This document shows positions 43,761 to 54,681 of a DNA stretch of 64,000 nucleotides, in pieces. Position 1 is the first letter of the stretch. Every line of letters starts with the position of its first letter. The stretch lies in contig JAJTID010000005.1 in assembly GCA_021300155.1 (NCBI GenBank), positions 124,001 through 188,000 on the forward strand, written 5' to 3'. The notes beneath the pieces were generated by a model. The model was not told where the DNA came from, did not search any database, and worked only from the letters and a program-made list of their open reading frames with translations. The position numbers were made by a program, and so were the translations under genes. The DNA comes from Pirellula sp. (GTDB lineage: Bacteria > Planctomycetota > Planctomycetia > Pirellulales > Pirellulaceae).

Positions 43761-44747
43761 TTAGCGAATCGTCCCGTCGCATCCACTGTCATTCATCTCT
43801 TTTTCCCAAAGATCGAGATGGCGGTGGGACTCGACTGCAATCGATAGCAACTGATGGCTCTCTTGCGTCCGCCCATTTGCGATATGCTCGACCATTGCGA
43901 CCTCTTGCTGAAAACCAGGTCCGATCAATTCGGCGCGCGCCTTGCCGTCCGATCCGTGTACCCAGAAACGCGGTTTGGAAAGATCCCATGGCCTGAGAAA
44001 GTCATCGCAGATCACGGAGCCTTGACTTCCTGCGACTTCGATCCACTTTCTCCCGGCCGCGTCGAATCCAGAATCCCAATGTGCAATTGCTCCATTGCTC
44101 AATCGGACGATCGCTTGGGCACTAGTCCATATGCCTTGGTCTGCCTTGGTTCCCATCGCCGAAACATCGACAACAGTAAGGCCTGTCAGCCACTGAGTCG
44201 CAAAGGAACAGTACCATCCCAAGTCGAGGAGGCAACCACCACCCAGTGTCGGATCCGTTCGATAGTCGCGTCCACGATGGAGAATGTGCGAAGCGCTAAA
44301 CGCGGCGATGATTCGCTTGACTTCCCCAAGCTCGCCACTCCCAATGATCCGCTTCATGGCCTGGCTTCGAGGATGGAACGGAAATGCCGTCGCTTGATGG
44401 ACTGACGCGTTGTGTTTGTCAGCAAGTTGCGCGATCTCCAACGCTTGCTCATGATTCATAACCAATGGCTTTTCGCTCAGGACTGTCTTGCCATTCAAGA
44501 TCGCATGTCGGATGTATTCGAAATGTAGGCTAGGAGGCAATGCTACGTACACGGCATCAATCTCAGGTGACTCACACCAACGATGAAAATCTGTGCTGCG
44601 TTGCGTCACCGAGTGGTGTTCACACCAAGCGTTCAATGCGTTCGAGTCCCGAGCGGCGACTGCAACGATCTCGTGACCATGCACCCTTCGGATGGCTTCT
44701 ACCATGCGTGGTGTCACTCGCCCGATGCCGAGGAAAGCCCATCTCAT
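43761..44747 (-). CDS. Gfo/Idh/MocA-family oxidoreductase
   Basis: 328 residues, compact for the family. Rossmann loop FLGIGRVTPRMVEAI, then AVYVALPPSLHFEYIRHAI and the lysine block LSEKPLVMN. The C-terminal sheet includes LLDLGWYCSFATQWLTG and WDSGFDAAGRKWIEVAG. This shape fits the trans-1,2-dihydrobenzenediol dehydrogenase-like/glucose-fructose branch of the family acting on sugars. Substrate unknown. Starts 1 base from the uup stop on the same strand, so the two share a transcript. Confidence 0.87.
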   Translation of the reverse strand: MRWAFLGIGRVTPRMVEAIRRVHGHEIVAVAARDSNALNAWCEHHSVTQRSTDFHRWCESPEIDAVYVALPPSLHFEYIRHAILNGKTVLSEKPLVMNHEQALEIAQLADKHNASVHQATAFPFHPRSQAMKRIIGSGELGEVKRIIAAFSASHILHRGRDYRTDPTLGGGCLLDLGWYCSFATQWLTGLTVVDVSAMGTKADQGIWTSAQAIVRLSNGAIAHWDSGFDAAGRKWIEVAGSQGSVICDDFLRPWDLSKPRFWVHGSDGKARAELIGPGFQQEVAMVEHIANGRTQESHQLLSIAVESHRHLDLWEKEMNDSGCDGTIR

Positions 44748-44748
44748 A

Positions 44749-46551
44749 TCACGCTCGCTTTGCTAGTTCGTCCCACCGTGAATAAGCGTCCGCGATCAAA
44801 GTATCCAAGGCCGCAATTCGAGCGTGGTCTTTTGATTGCACCTCTGTTGGCTGTCGATAATACTCAGCAACGGCCATCTTCTCGTGTAGCTCCGCAAGCT
44901 CTCTCTCTAAGACTTCGATTTGCCCAGGAAGCTTGGTCAATTCGTTGCGTTCTTTGAACGAGAGTTTCTTCCCGAGCTCTTGCTTCACCTCTATTGACTT
45001 TGAAGAATTGCCTTTGCTTGAAGTGGTCGTGTTGCTCGATTCTGCAGGTGGGCTCTTTCGCTGACGAAGCCAATCGTCGTAGCCACCGACATACTCTTTG
45101 ATCGTTCCGTTCTCAAACACGAGCATACTCGTCACGCAATTGTTCAAAAAGGCACGGTCGTGACTGACCACCAATAACGTACCTTCGTACTCGACCAACC
45201 GATCTTCCAGCAGCTCTAGCGTCTCGGAGTCCAAATCGTTGGTAGGTTCGTCCATCACCAGCATGTTGGCGGATCGAGCAAGAAGTTTGGCGAGCAACAG
45301 ACGATTTCTTTGGCCACCTGAGAAAAATCGAATCGAGGATCTTGCTTGTTCGGGCGTAAAGAGAAAGTCTTGAAGATACCCAATCACATGCTTGGACTTT
45401 CCATTGACTTCAATGGTCGATTTCCCTTGGCCAACGTTCTCCTCCGCAGTCTTATTTGGATCGAGGACATCACGCGTCTGGTCAAAGTAGGCAATTTCTA
45501 GCTTCGTTCCGAGACGAACGCTCCCTGACATCGGTTCGATTTGGCCGAGCAATCCCTTTAACAAAGTGGACTTGCCGATTCCATTGCGACCGAGAATACC
45601 GATCTTGTCACCTCGCATAATGGTCAAATCAAACGGTGCAACAATTTGTTTACCATTGTATCCAAATGAGGCGTCCTCCATGGCGCATACCAATTGGCCG
45701 CTTCGATCTCCGGCGTCGATCTGCATGCGCACGTTGCCAACCGTTTTCGGTCGCTGGGCGCGATTTTTTCGCATCTCTTCAAGCCTACGGACACGGCCTT
45801 CATTTCGAGTCCGTCGCGCTTTGATTCCTGTGCGAATCCACACTTCTTCTTCTGCAAGTTTCTTATCGAAAAGAGCTTGCTGCTTCTCTTCGGCGAGCAA
45901 CGCCTGTTCTTTACGTTTGAGAAACGTCTCATAGTCACAAGACCAATCGAATAGCTTCCCTCGATCGATTTCTAAAATGCGAGTCGCCAATTTCGTGAGA
46001 AACGCGCGATCGTGTGTCACGAAAATCAATGTCGCCGTCATATTCGACAAAAAGTTCTCGAGCCACGTGATCGCATCAATATCCAAATGGTTCGTTGGCT
46101 CGTCGAGAAGCAATACATCTGGCTTGCCAACGATCGCTTGACCCAACAAGGTGCGACGCTTGAGTCCGGTGGAGAGAGAGGCAAAATCTCGTTTGCCATC
46201 CAGTTCGAGTTGCTGAAACGTTTCCTCCATGTATTGGTCCCGTTTCCACTCATTCTCGATCTCATTCAACTCCGCAGGCAGTCCCTTGGATACAATCTCT
46301 TCGATCGTGCCAGAAATTCCATCGGGAACGTCCTGTGGTAGAACCGCAATTGTTGTTCCAGACGCGATTTCTATTGTCCCCGCGTCGGGCTTTTCTTTGC
46401 CGCACAAAAGGCGAAGGAGTGTTGATTTACCAGCCCCATTCCTACCGAGAAGGCCGATCTTTTCACCGGGCTCAATTCGGCAGCCAACTTCGGTGAGCAG
46501 GTCTGGGCCACGATAACTCATGGTCAATTGCTGGAGCGTAATCTGAGGCAT
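44749..46551 (-). CDS. uup: ABC-F ATPase Uup
   Basis: 600-residue cytoplasmic tandem ATPase without membrane domain. First cassette: GRNGAGKSTLLRLL, signature SLSTGLKRRTLLG, Walker B LLLDEPTNHLDIDA. Second cassette: GRNGIGKSTLLKGL, FFSGGQRNRLLLA, LVMDEPTNDLDSET. Between them is the basic linker KARRTRNEGRVRRLEEMR, and at the C-terminus the coiled-coil domain that marks Uup (LPGQIEVLERELAELHEK). Uup binds DNA/ribosomes and is linked to transposon excision control. The first signature has LSTG instead of LSGG. The start is the ATG at 46551, rather than a TTG one codon earlier. Confidence 0.93.
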   Translation of the reverse strand: MPQITLQQLTMSYRGPDLLTEVGCRIEPGEKIGLLGRNGAGKSTLLRLLCGKEKPDAGTIEIASGTTIAVLPQDVPDGISGTIEEIVSKGLPAELNEIENEWKRDQYMEETFQQLELDGKRDFASLSTGLKRRTLLGQAIVGKPDVLLLDEPTNHLDIDAITWLENFLSNMTATLIFVTHDRAFLTKLATRILEIDRGKLFDWSCDYETFLKRKEQALLAEEKQQALFDKKLAEEEVWIRTGIKARRTRNEGRVRRLEEMRKNRAQRPKTVGNVRMQIDAGDRSGQLVCAMEDASFGYNGKQIVAPFDLTIMRGDKIGILGRNGIGKSTLLKGLLGQIEPMSGSVRLGTKLEIAYFDQTRDVLDPNKTAEENVGQGKSTIEVNGKSKHVIGYLQDFLFTPEQARSSIRFFSGGQRNRLLLAKLLARSANMLVMDEPTNDLDSETLELLEDRLVEYEGTLLVVSHDRAFLNNCVTSMLVFENGTIKEYVGGYDDWLRQRKSPPAESSNTTTSSKGNSSKSIEVKQELGKKLSFKERNELTKLPGQIEVLERELAELHEKMAVAEYYRQPTEVQSKDHARIAALDTLIADAYSRWDELAKRA

Positions 46552-46647
46552 CAAAAACTGTCGTTCAAGGATCTAGGAGTTGCGAGACGGAATTGCCCAG
46601 ATTCTAGAAGTGGAATCGCTAACTGGCGAGGCTAAATCGCAACTATG

Positions 46648-48048
46648 CTACGCAAACCACGCTTTATGAACTTTTCCACTCACATCGGTCAATCGAAACT
46701 CTCGACCTTGATATTTGTAGGTCAGGCGTTCATGGTCGATCCCCAAAAGATGCAAAACGGTGGCGTTCAGATCGTGCACATGGACCGGATCTTCTGTAAT
46801 CCCAAAGCCGAATTCATCCGTCCTTCCATACGAGTGACCTCCGCGAATGCCACCACCTGCCAACCAAACCGTAAACGCATCTTTGTGATGGTCTCGACCA
46901 CCGGATGTCTTGTTGCCGTTTCCATCCACTCCTTGTGCCAATGGCGTTCGACCGAACTCGCTTCCCCAAACGACCAAAGTGCTTTCAAGTAGACCTCTTT
47001 GCTTGAGATCTAGAATCAGCGCAGTTGTCGATTGGTCGATGTCTTTGCATTTGCTCGCAAGTCGATCATCCAAGTTGTTGTGATGGTCCCAGTCACTATC
47101 GTACAATTCCACGAACCGAACGCCTCGCTCAACAAGCCGCCTTGCTAACAAGCAATTGTTGGCAAACGAGCTTTTCCCCGGTTTCGCACCATACAGTTCC
47201 ATCGTATCGCTCGACTCGCCACCTAAGTCCATTAACTCGGGCACGCTCGATTGCATCCGATAAGCGAGTTCATATTGATTGATGCGCGTTGCAATCTCTG
47301 GATCTCCAACGTCTTCTAAGTGGGCTTCGTTCAGTGAACGAACCGCATCGAGCACGCGACGGCGACTCCCATTCGAATGACCTTCTGGATTCGACAAATA
47401 GAGTACGCTGTCACCGGATGATCGGAAAGAAACGCCTTGATGAACACTGGGCAAGAAACCGCTCGACATCATGCTGGCTCCAGCTCCACCCGCTGGACCA
47501 CTTTGCAAAACGACATACGCTGGAAGATCGCTGTTTTCGGAACCTAACCCGTATGTCACCCACGAACCGATGCTCGGTCTCCCACCACGTCCAAAGCCTG
47601 TATGCAAAAACAACTGCGCAGGAGCATGGTTGATCTCTTCCGTATGCAACGAATGAACCAGACACAACTCGTCTGCGACTTTGGCTAAGTTCGGCATCAG
47701 ATTGGATATCGAATGCCCGGATTGGCCGTGTTGCTTGAATTTCTGCGTGGAACCGGAAAGCCTCAACTCGCCGCCGATGAACGCGAACCGTCGCCCCTCA
47801 AGTAGACTGGGCGGGCATACTTCGTTATCGCGCCGAACAAGCTCTGGTTTTGGATCAAATAAATCTAATTGCGAAGGTGCTCCTATCATGTGCAGATAGA
47901 CGATGCTCTTCGCACTTGCGGCATGATGCAAACCGGAAGCTCCACCTTTGCAGAACGCCATCGCCCCGGTTGACTCGTTCAGCAACGTTCCTAAAGCTGC
48001 AGCCCCAAGTCCTAGTCCCGAATTTTGAAAAAACGCGCGTCGATCCAT
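46648..48048 (-). CDS. DUF1501 protein (Tat-exported, sulfatase-like fold)
   Basis: 466 residues. The N-terminus [20 protein letters not shown] is a twin-arginine signal. The family core follows: [21 protein letters not shown], the [48 protein letters not shown] region, [34 protein letters not shown], and [23 protein letters not shown]1501 is alkaline-phosphatase/sulfatase-like with unproven activity. It follows the PSD1 gene by 4 bases; this pair is the standard planctomycete arrangement and probably acts together at the cell surface. Confidence 0.92.
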   Translation of the reverse strand: MDRRAFFQNSGLGLGAAALGTLLNESTGAMAFCKGGASGLHHAASAKSIVYLHMIGAPSQLDLFDPKPELVRRDNEVCPPSLLEGRRFAFIGGELRLSGSTQKFKQHGQSGHSISNLMPNLAKVADELCLVHSLHTEEINHAPAQLFLHTGFGRGGRPSIGSWVTYGLGSENSDLPAYVVLQSGPAGGAGASMMSSGFLPSVHQGVSFRSSGDSVLYLSNPEGHSNGSRRRVLDAVRSLNEAHLEDVGDPEIATRINQYELAYRMQSSVPELMDLGGESSDTMELYGAKPGKSSFANNCLLARRLVERGVRFVELYDSDWDHHNNLDDRLASKCKDIDQSTTALILDLKQRGLLESTLVVWGSEFGRTPLAQGVDGNGNKTSGGRDHHKDAFTVWLAGGGIRGGHSYGRTDEFGFGITEDPVHVHDLNATVLHLLGIDHERLTYKYQGREFRLTDVSGKVHKAWFA

Positions 48049-48052
48049 GAGA

Positions 48053-51004
48053 CTACTCCTTTGTTATCGTTTCATCTAAGTTCAATAGCGTAGAAGTAAC
48101 AGCGAACCAAGCAGCTTCTTCGGCCGCCGACGGCAAGGTTGAATCATGAGCACGTAGCTCTTCCTGAAACAAATTGAACAGTGAATCTAGCTCTTTGGCA
48201 GATGGCTTCCTCGCAACAGCTAACCGAAAAGCGTACTCCAGTTGCGAAGTAAGACTTTCTCCTTTTCGATCCATTTTTACTCGGGAAACGAATCGCTTAG
48301 CTGCGTCAACATATACAGGATCGTTTAATAGATTCAACGCCTGCAACGGAGTATTGGAGCGATTTCGTTTGACTCGGCATGCTAGACGGGGTGTCGCGTC
48401 AAAATTGATAAAGCTCGGATACGGTGACATTCGTTTGAGCACAACATAGACCCCTCGTCGTAACGATTCCGTTCCAGGGCTAACCGAGTAGTCGTATTTC
48501 TCGCCCCCAACCTTCGTCCACAGTCCATCCGGTTGCGGCGGTTTGATAGGGGGACCAAATTGCTTAATATACAATGAGCCTGCAATCGCTAGCGCATTGT
48601 CTCGCACACCTTCGGCCGCCAATCGGAAACGCGGCCCGCGAGCCAACAAGCGATTCATCGGGTCCACTGCGTATGCATCACGGGTGACCTTCGAGGATTG
48701 TCGATATGTTCGACTAGTTAGAATGGCTCGCAACAGTTTCTTCTGAGACCATCCCTGCTCCACAAATCCAACCGCTAAAGCGTCCAGCAGTTCTGGGTGA
48801 GATGGCAATTCTCCCTTAAGTCCAAAGTCCTCCGGTGTGGATACCAACCCATTACCAAAGACCTCGCCCCAAATACGATTCACGACGACTCGACCTACGA
48901 GAGGATTTTCTGGCGAAACCAGCCACTTCGCCAATGTAAGCCGGTTGGGTGAATCGCCATCTCGCATCGGATGAAGCGAAGCCGGAGTCGACGGTGCGAC
49001 GGTGTCACCCACAGCGCGAAAATCACCTCGCATGAACATTGTCGTCGCGCGAGGTTCTGATTTCTCACGCATCACTAATGTCTTGGGAATGGAAATAGCA
49101 CTCCGCTGCTTCTCCAGTGCAGCAATTTGCTTTTTGATATCGATCACTTCGGGCGACTCTGTGCTCTTTCCAGGCAACGACTTGGCATAGCTTCCGTACA
49201 GCGCCGATACTCGAAAACGACCGATTGTTCTCGCGCCGCCTAAGTTCTGCGTCAATCGAATCGTAAGGGATTTCGTACCTAGCAACTGCTCCGTATCTTC
49301 AAAACGGAATGCTGCCCAATGCGGTTGTCCAAATTGGGGACTGATAGCCCATGCTGATCTCGGATCCTGGTCGATGGCATTTGCGACATCGAAGCTCTTC
49401 TGAGAGAAGTCGGCTCGTGCATCTGTGAGTGCGAGTGAAACTCCCGGTTCCGCGGACTGAGTACCAGCATCAGACGAGTCGCAGAAGGCTTCGAAACTAT
49501 TGAGGACAAAATTGGGCCTCTTTGCATCTCCTCGGCCTGGGCCCATCCCAGGCAAGGATGGGTCGGTTAACGTCTCTAACAATAGCCCAACAATACCTGT
49601 TGGTTCGATCGCGAAAGTAACCGTATAAGTATCGGTCTCTGGTGGATCGCCTGCCAGCAGAATAGAACTATCTTCGAGAGTCTCATGACTCGCGCCTTCG
49701 CTGGAGACAAACTCCAATGGCTTTAGGATGCGTCTATTTTCAGGAAGCTTGTCTGTGTTGACCGTTGTAAACGTATCATCTGATGATTTGGGACGAGTCT
49801 TCAACTCGTTCTTGAGTTCCTCGATTCGCGAATTCAACTGATTGATCTTGGTTTCATCCTCATCAGAGTTGAGGTTCAAGTAGGGGCCGATAAACTTGAT
49901 AGATCCTGGAACCTTCGGATTCGCGCGATCGGCCTCCAATTCAGTTTGGTTGAAAAAGGCAAACAAACCATAATAATCGCGCATGGTGAATGGATCGTAT
50001 TTGTGATCGTGACACTGGGCACACTCCAATGTCGTTCCTAACCACACGTAACCTAATGTATTGACTCGATCGACCACTTGGTTGTAGCGATTCTCGTCCG
50101 GGTCCGTGCCAGCTTCGACATTGCATGGTGCACATCGATTGAATCCGGTCGCTATCAACTGAGATTGTGTTGGTTGGGGAAGCAGATCTCCTGCCAACTG
50201 CTCGATCGTAAACTGATCAAAAGGCATGTCGGCGTTTAGCGATTGTATGACCCAATCGCGATACGCCCAAAGTTCATGGAGATCGTCTCGTTGAAAACCA
50301 TGCGAGTCTGCATAGCGGGCCGCATCCAACCACGGGGTCGCCCACTTCTCTCCATATTGCGGAAGATCTAGCACTCGATCCACGAGTTCTTCAACTGCAC
50401 CTTGCGTGTCTTTACTGGCAGAAGCAGCGAAGGCATCCGCTTCCGCTGGAGTCGGAGGCAACCCGATCGTATCCAGATACAATCGCCTGGCTAATACATG
50501 CGGATTGGCGACTGGTGATAAGCTCATGCCGTCTGTCGCCAGCCGCTTAGCAACAAAGTAGTCGATCGCGTTTACCGACTCATCATCGCGCGTCGCTTTT
50601 CGAGGAGCGATGTACGACCAGTGTTTGCGGTCCTTTTCACCCTCCAGCCAAGGGGCCCCTGCAGCAATCCACTCTCGCAACAACTTCTGATCCGCGGACG
50701 ACAAAACGTCTCCACGCTTGGGCATCACTTCGTCGTGACCTTTGGGCAATGCGATACGTCGAAGAATTTCACTCTTTTCGACTGCATCGAAATCGATCGC
50801 ATCGCCGCTATCTCCGCCGGCTTTGATAGCAGCCTGCGAGTCCAATCGCAAACCGCCATCTTGACGAGCGGGCCCATGGCATTCCATGCATGCGCGATTC
50901 AATACTCGATAAGCATTGGACGCAAGGGCCTCACGATCATTTGCAGCGACGAGGCCAACGTTCGTCGCCATGATCAGAATACACCAGCAGCAAGCGTGCT
51001 TCAT
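48053..51004 (-). CDS. PSD1 (DUF1549/DUF1553) protein with heme-binding N-terminus
   Basis: 983 residues. Signal peptide, then a planctomycete cytochrome c domain with C39-M-E-C42-H in [20 protein letters not shown]1549 follows: [35 protein letters not shown] and [22 protein letters not shown]. After a variable middle with a carbohydrate-binding-like domain comes DUF1553: [36 protein letters not shown] and [20 protein letters not shown]. These proteins are abundant in the phylum; the reaction is unknown, though the heme suggests redox work. First gene of the PSD1-DUF1501 pair. Confidence 0.93.
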   Translation of the reverse strand: MKHACCWCILIMATNVGLVAANDREALASNAYRVLNRACMECHGPARQDGGLRLDSQAAIKAGGDSGDAIDFDAVEKSEILRRIALPKGHDEVMPKRGDVLSSADQKLLREWIAAGAPWLEGEKDRKHWSYIAPRKATRDDESVNAIDYFVAKRLATDGMSLSPVANPHVLARRLYLDTIGLPPTPAEADAFAASASKDTQGAVEELVDRVLDLPQYGEKWATPWLDAARYADSHGFQRDDLHELWAYRDWVIQSLNADMPFDQFTIEQLAGDLLPQPTQSQLIATGFNRCAPCNVEAGTDPDENRYNQVVDRVNTLGYVWLGTTLECAQCHDHKYDPFTMRDYYGLFAFFNQTELEADRANPKVPGSIKFIGPYLNLNSDEDETKINQLNSRIEELKNELKTRPKSSDDTFTTVNTDKLPENRRILKPLEFVSSEGASHETLEDSSILLAGDPPETDTYTVTFAIEPTGIVGLLLETLTDPSLPGMGPGRGDAKRPNFVLNSFEAFCDSSDAGTQSAEPGVSLALTDARADFSQKSFDVANAIDQDPRSAWAISPQFGQPHWAAFRFEDTEQLLGTKSLTIRLTQNLGGARTIGRFRVSALYGSYAKSLPGKSTESPEVIDIKKQIAALEKQRSAISIPKTLVMREKSEPRATTMFMRGDFRAVGDTVAPSTPASLHPMRDGDSPNRLTLAKWLVSPENPLVGRVVVNRIWGEVFGNGLVSTPEDFGLKGELPSHPELLDALAVGFVEQGWSQKKLLRAILTSRTYRQSSKVTRDAYAVDPMNRLLARGPRFRLAAEGVRDNALAIAGSLYIKQFGPPIKPPQPDGLWTKVGGEKYDYSVSPGTESLRRGVYVVLKRMSPYPSFINFDATPRLACRVKRNRSNTPLQALNLLNDPVYVDAAKRFVSRVKMDRKGESLTSQLEYAFRLAVARKPSAKELDSLFNLFQEELRAHDSTLPSAAEEAAWFAVTSTLLNLDETITKE

Positions 51005-51052
51005 CGATCCACTCCTGAAGTCCTCATTTGTCGATTGAAAAATCTCAGCAAC

Positions 51053-52543
51053 TTACGAAAGAGGGCGAACGACGGACGTGTGGCGATAATAGTCCATCAA
51101 TGTTTCGATGGATAACACGCCACCTCCCATTCCGCTCTTGTTCACACCACCGTAGGGAACTCCATGCGGGAAAACATTGTGGGCATTGATCCAACTATTG
51201 CCAGCTGACATGGCTTCTGCAACGCGCGATGCGCGAGTCAAGTCTGCAGTCCAAACGCTATTGGCAAGTCCATAATCGGTATCGTTGGCCATTCGAATGG
51301 CTTCCCCTTCGGTCGAAAACTTCGCAAGGTATGCGACCGGTCCAAAGATCTCGTCGCGAGCTGCGACGTTATCTAGCGAACCTGACAACAATGCTGGCTT
51401 TACATAGTTTCCAGTATATCCATCTACATGGGCTTCCCCACCAGCGAGTAGACACTCGGCTCCTTCGGCAATGCCTTTCGATAGATATCCCAGCACCCGT
51501 TTACACTGTTTCGGGTTCACGACAGGCCCCATTTGGCTGTTCGGGTCCAATGGATGCCCGATACGAACCTTCTTCAAACGCTCGACACAGTGGCTCACAA
51601 ACTTATCGTAGATACTTTCGTGAATAATCCATCGAGTCGCGTCGCAACACACTTGTCCCGTGTGAAATGTGATCGCTCCAACAAGTTTCTCCGCAGTCCC
51701 TTCGACATCGACATCCTCAAAGATCACCGCAGCACCTTTGCCCCCTAGCTCCAGTTTGACAGGGACCAAATTTTTGCCGCAGGATTCAGCCACCAGTCTG
51801 CCGACTTCTGGAGAGCCCGTAAAGGACATACGTTTGATTTTTGCATTGCTCGACAGAGCAGCTCCGGTGGTTGCACCGCGTCCCGTCACGACATTGATCA
51901 CTCCGTCAGGAACGCCGACTTCTTTGGCGAGATGGGCGAGATAAAGGGCCGACAAGGGTGTGTCTTCGGCAGGCTTAATGACGACGGTGTTACCCGCTGC
52001 TAGGGCTGGAGATATCCCCCAACCGATCAACAGAAAAGGGAAGTTCCATGGGAAGATGAAACCGCAAACGCCCCACGGTTGTCGGAACTTCCAAGCGTCA
52101 TGACCGGGTACTTCGAGCTTTGTTCTCGTCTCAACGTTTTGAGCGAGTCCTACAAAGTAGCGAAGTGTATCGACAAAATTTTGAACGTCACCTTGCGCTT
52201 GCGATTGAATTTTGCCTGCATCGAGCGCTTCGATTTGCGCGATGATCTTTTTGTGTTTCTCGACAGCATCTGCCAGCCGCAGCAATATCTTGGATCTCTT
52301 CGCGAGCGACAACTGAGCCCAAGCAGGAAAGGCTGCCGCGGCCACATCGACAGCAGCATCGACTTCACCTGCACTCAGTTCATGGATATCTGCAAGCTTT
52401 TCGCCGGAACCTGGATCCAAGGTTGGTATTGTTTCGCCCGAGGAAGCGTGAAAGTCTTTTCCTCCGACGAAGCCAGGAAATACACCTCGGCTTAGAAATG
52501 ATTCAACTTCTGGAAGCAATTGAAATTGCGTAGAGGTACTCAT
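51053..52543 (-). CDS. NAD(P)-dependent aldehyde dehydrogenase
   Basis: Cytoplasmic oxidation of an aldehyde to an acid. 496 residues from the ATG at 52543. Seen: VCGFIFPWNFPF, GNTVVIKPAEDTPLSALYL, the cofactor loop FTGSPEVGRLV, Glu265 in VKLELGGKGAAV, and the catalytic cysteine in HTGQVCCDATR (Cys299). NSVWTADLTRASRVAEAM and PYGGVNKSGMGGGVLSIETLMDY close the fold. It most resembles betaine-aldehyde/general class ALDHs; substrate cannot be fixed. The frame opens 89 codons earlier through a hairpin, without homology. 48 bases from the PSD1 start, with which it may be cotranscribed. Confidence 0.92.
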   Translation of the reverse strand: MSTSTQFQLLPEVESFLSRGVFPGFVGGKDFHASSGETIPTLDPGSGEKLADIHELSAGEVDAAVDVAAAAFPAWAQLSLAKRSKILLRLADAVEKHKKIIAQIEALDAGKIQSQAQGDVQNFVDTLRYFVGLAQNVETRTKLEVPGHDAWKFRQPWGVCGFIFPWNFPFLLIGWGISPALAAGNTVVIKPAEDTPLSALYLAHLAKEVGVPDGVINVVTGRGATTGAALSSNAKIKRMSFTGSPEVGRLVAESCGKNLVPVKLELGGKGAAVIFEDVDVEGTAEKLVGAITFHTGQVCCDATRWIIHESIYDKFVSHCVERLKKVRIGHPLDPNSQMGPVVNPKQCKRVLGYLSKGIAEGAECLLAGGEAHVDGYTGNYVKPALLSGSLDNVAARDEIFGPVAYLAKFSTEGEAIRMANDTDYGLANSVWTADLTRASRVAEAMSAGNSWINAHNVFPHGVPYGGVNKSGMGGGVLSIETLMDYYRHTSVVRPLS

Positions 52544-52716
52544 GGTTTCGATCCTTGCCATGTGGGAGAAGATTCGGTTCTTAAGTTCTGCGAAACTCGC
52601 GTTACGACTGAGTATAGCGGATTCGCAGCAGGCTCGAATGCAGAAAAGTGCTCGGCGACTGTCATTCTGCGTTCTATTCTCCTGCCGCAATTGATCGCGA
52701 CAAGAATGGTAGAAGA

Positions 52717-52760
52717 ATCGAACGCAGGAGAATGATTGAGTTCTTCTTCCTGCGTTCGAT
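52717..52760 (-). terminator. strong inverted repeat between SNF2 and aldehyde dehydrogenase genes
   Basis: A perfect 13-bp stem, ATCGAACGCAGGA with TCCTGCGTTCGAT, encloses an 18-base loop. It lies 79 bases after the SNF2 stop and 174 bases before the aldehyde dehydrogenase start, so it may end the SNF2 transcript. A degraded relative of one arm appears near 52661-52685. Confidence 0.5.
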
Positions 52761-52838
52761 CTTTCTGCCCTCGATGGATCGTCCAGTGGGCGTAGGGCGA
52801 TCCCGGCCATTGGTCGCCTCAGTCGTCTAGATTTCAGC

Positions 52839-54671
52839 TTAGGCGGCTTTGGCTTGGCGTGGAATGTTGAGGCCGAAGAGGCCGAAGATTTCCTTTTGGC
52901 TCAATCCTAAATTCTTCGGCGTTCCCGTTTCAGCGAACAGGGAGTTGAATAGCTCTCGCTTCTCTTCGAGGACGTCGTGGATACGCTGTTCGATCGTATC
53001 CACAGACATCATTCGAGTTACCGTTACCGCCTGTTTGACTCCAAGACGGTGTGCTCGATTGATCGCTTGATCCTCGACCGCTGGATTCCACCATCGGTCG
53101 AACAAGAAAACATAGTGGCAGAATTGTAAGTTCAACCCAACCGCGCCGGCACCGTAACTCATGAGAATCACTTTTCGAGATGGGTCATTCTTGAACTGAT
53201 CAATCACACCATCCCGTTTGTTCGATGGAATGCGACCGTGATAGTAGAGAGGATTGAATCGTTCCAGCTTGCTACCAATCATATCGAGCGACTCGACCCA
53301 TTGGCTGAAGATGATCGCTTTTTGACCGCTCGCAGCGATTTCGTCCATGTCGGCTTCGAGCCGCTCAAGCTTTGCACTTGCGCCTGTTGCGGGATCAAAA
53401 TTGCAGATCTGCTTCAATCTCAATACCAACTCGAACACATGCTGGATGGTTACCGACTCGCCCATTTCCGAGAGTTGCACAACACCTTCCTCTTCAGCCG
53501 CCTTATAACTGGCACGTTGCTCGCCGGTTAGCTCCAAATCAGCAGGCCGAAACAATTTGGGAGGCATGTCGGTGAGGACTTTGTCCTTGGTCCGCCGAAG
53601 AACATAGTCGCGCGTCGCTTGGCCCATCGATTTGAGATGCATATCATCGCGAAGGTAGCCGGGTGATAGGAACTCGAAGATGCTAACGAGATCTTCGGTC
53701 GAGTTTTCTATCGGTGTGCCGGTAAGTGCCCAAGACCTTGAACGTGGAATCGATCGTACGATCTCGCTCGTCGTGCTATTTCGATTCTTGATTCGCTGTG
53801 CTTCGTCCAAAACGACGAGATCGAATTGCAATTCACCGCTATCGATAAGATCCCGGTCTCGCATCAAGAGTTCGTAGTTTGCAATCTTGACCGGTGCTTG
53901 AGGATTGTTCCAAATCCATTGCCGTTTATGCAAATCTCCTTCGATAACCGCCAGCGGAATCTCTGGTGCCCATTGTCGAAACTCTCGCACCCAATTCGTC
54001 ACCAATGGTTTCGGGCAAACGAGCAGAACACTACTCAATTCGTTGGACAACAAGAGCATGCGGATCGTCGTGATTGCTTGCATGGTCTTACCAAGTCCCA
54101 TTTCATCAGCGAGAATTGCGGCTGCGCGAGGGAAAAGAAATGCGATCCCTTCCATTTGGTAAGGGAACGGCTGAAACGGAAACGTCAACTTGGCCGATTG
54201 AACGATCGTTTCCAATGGCGGTTGCAATACGTAGTACAATCGATCTTCGAGCCGTACAAGATCGCCAGGCGGACGCATTCGAGTGATCTTGGGAAATCCT
54301 GACTTGGGACTGCCAGCCAGTTCCTTAGGTTCTTTCGGATCGAACAATGCAGGAAGTGATTTATCGGGCTGCTTATCCGAAGCTTGCTTCTCGGATTCGG
54401 ACTTTATCCCCCAATTCGGCATTTCTGGAAATGCAAAACCAATTGTCTTTGGCAAAGCTTGGCCCAATTGGATAGGCAGCACACTCGGTAGCGTGTTCAG
54501 GATCCAATCGCCGAGATGCTCGTCCACTTCACTGCATATCTCTGGAGCCTCAATAGGTTCCGAATCGAAAGACTGAATCTCGATTCGATTCGAATCGAAC
54601 TGCCATGCCAGTTCTGGCAATGGTGCGTCGGTCGCGAACTGAATGAACTCACTACCCATCGATTGCATCAT
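52839..54671 (-). CDS. SNF2-family DEAD/DEAH-box helicase
   Basis: 610-residue ATP-dependent DNA translocase. An N-terminal part of about 150 residues, unlike other families, precedes the motor. Motif I is LADEMGLGKTMQA, Ia LVCPKPLVTNW, II VVLDEAQRIKN (DEAQ), III ALTGTPIENS, V GAGAVGLNLQFCHYVFLFD and VI INRAHRLGVKQAVTV. This compact bacterial SNF2 form lacks an SWIM domain. It is preceded on the same strand by a conserved-looking gene 10 bases away. No restriction, methylase or other defence genes are near, so a role in transcription or repair (RapA-like) is as likely as defence. Confidence 0.93.
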   Translation of the reverse strand: MMQSMGSEFIQFATDAPLPELAWQFDSNRIEIQSFDSEPIEAPEICSEVDEHLGDWILNTLPSVLPIQLGQALPKTIGFAFPEMPNWGIKSESEKQASDKQPDKSLPALFDPKEPKELAGSPKSGFPKITRMRPPGDLVRLEDRLYYVLQPPLETIVQSAKLTFPFQPFPYQMEGIAFLFPRAAAILADEMGLGKTMQAITTIRMLLLSNELSSVLLVCPKPLVTNWVREFRQWAPEIPLAVIEGDLHKRQWIWNNPQAPVKIANYELLMRDRDLIDSGELQFDLVVLDEAQRIKNRNSTTSEIVRSIPRSRSWALTGTPIENSTEDLVSIFEFLSPGYLRDDMHLKSMGQATRDYVLRRTKDKVLTDMPPKLFRPADLELTGEQRASYKAAEEEGVVQLSEMGESVTIQHVFELVLRLKQICNFDPATGASAKLERLEADMDEIAASGQKAIIFSQWVESLDMIGSKLERFNPLYYHGRIPSNKRDGVIDQFKNDPSRKVILMSYGAGAVGLNLQFCHYVFLFDRWWNPAVEDQAINRAHRLGVKQAVTVTRMMSVDTIEQRIHDVLEEKRELFNSLFAETGTPKNLGLSQKEIFGLFGLNIPRQAKAA

Positions 54672-54681
54672 GACAGGTTCC

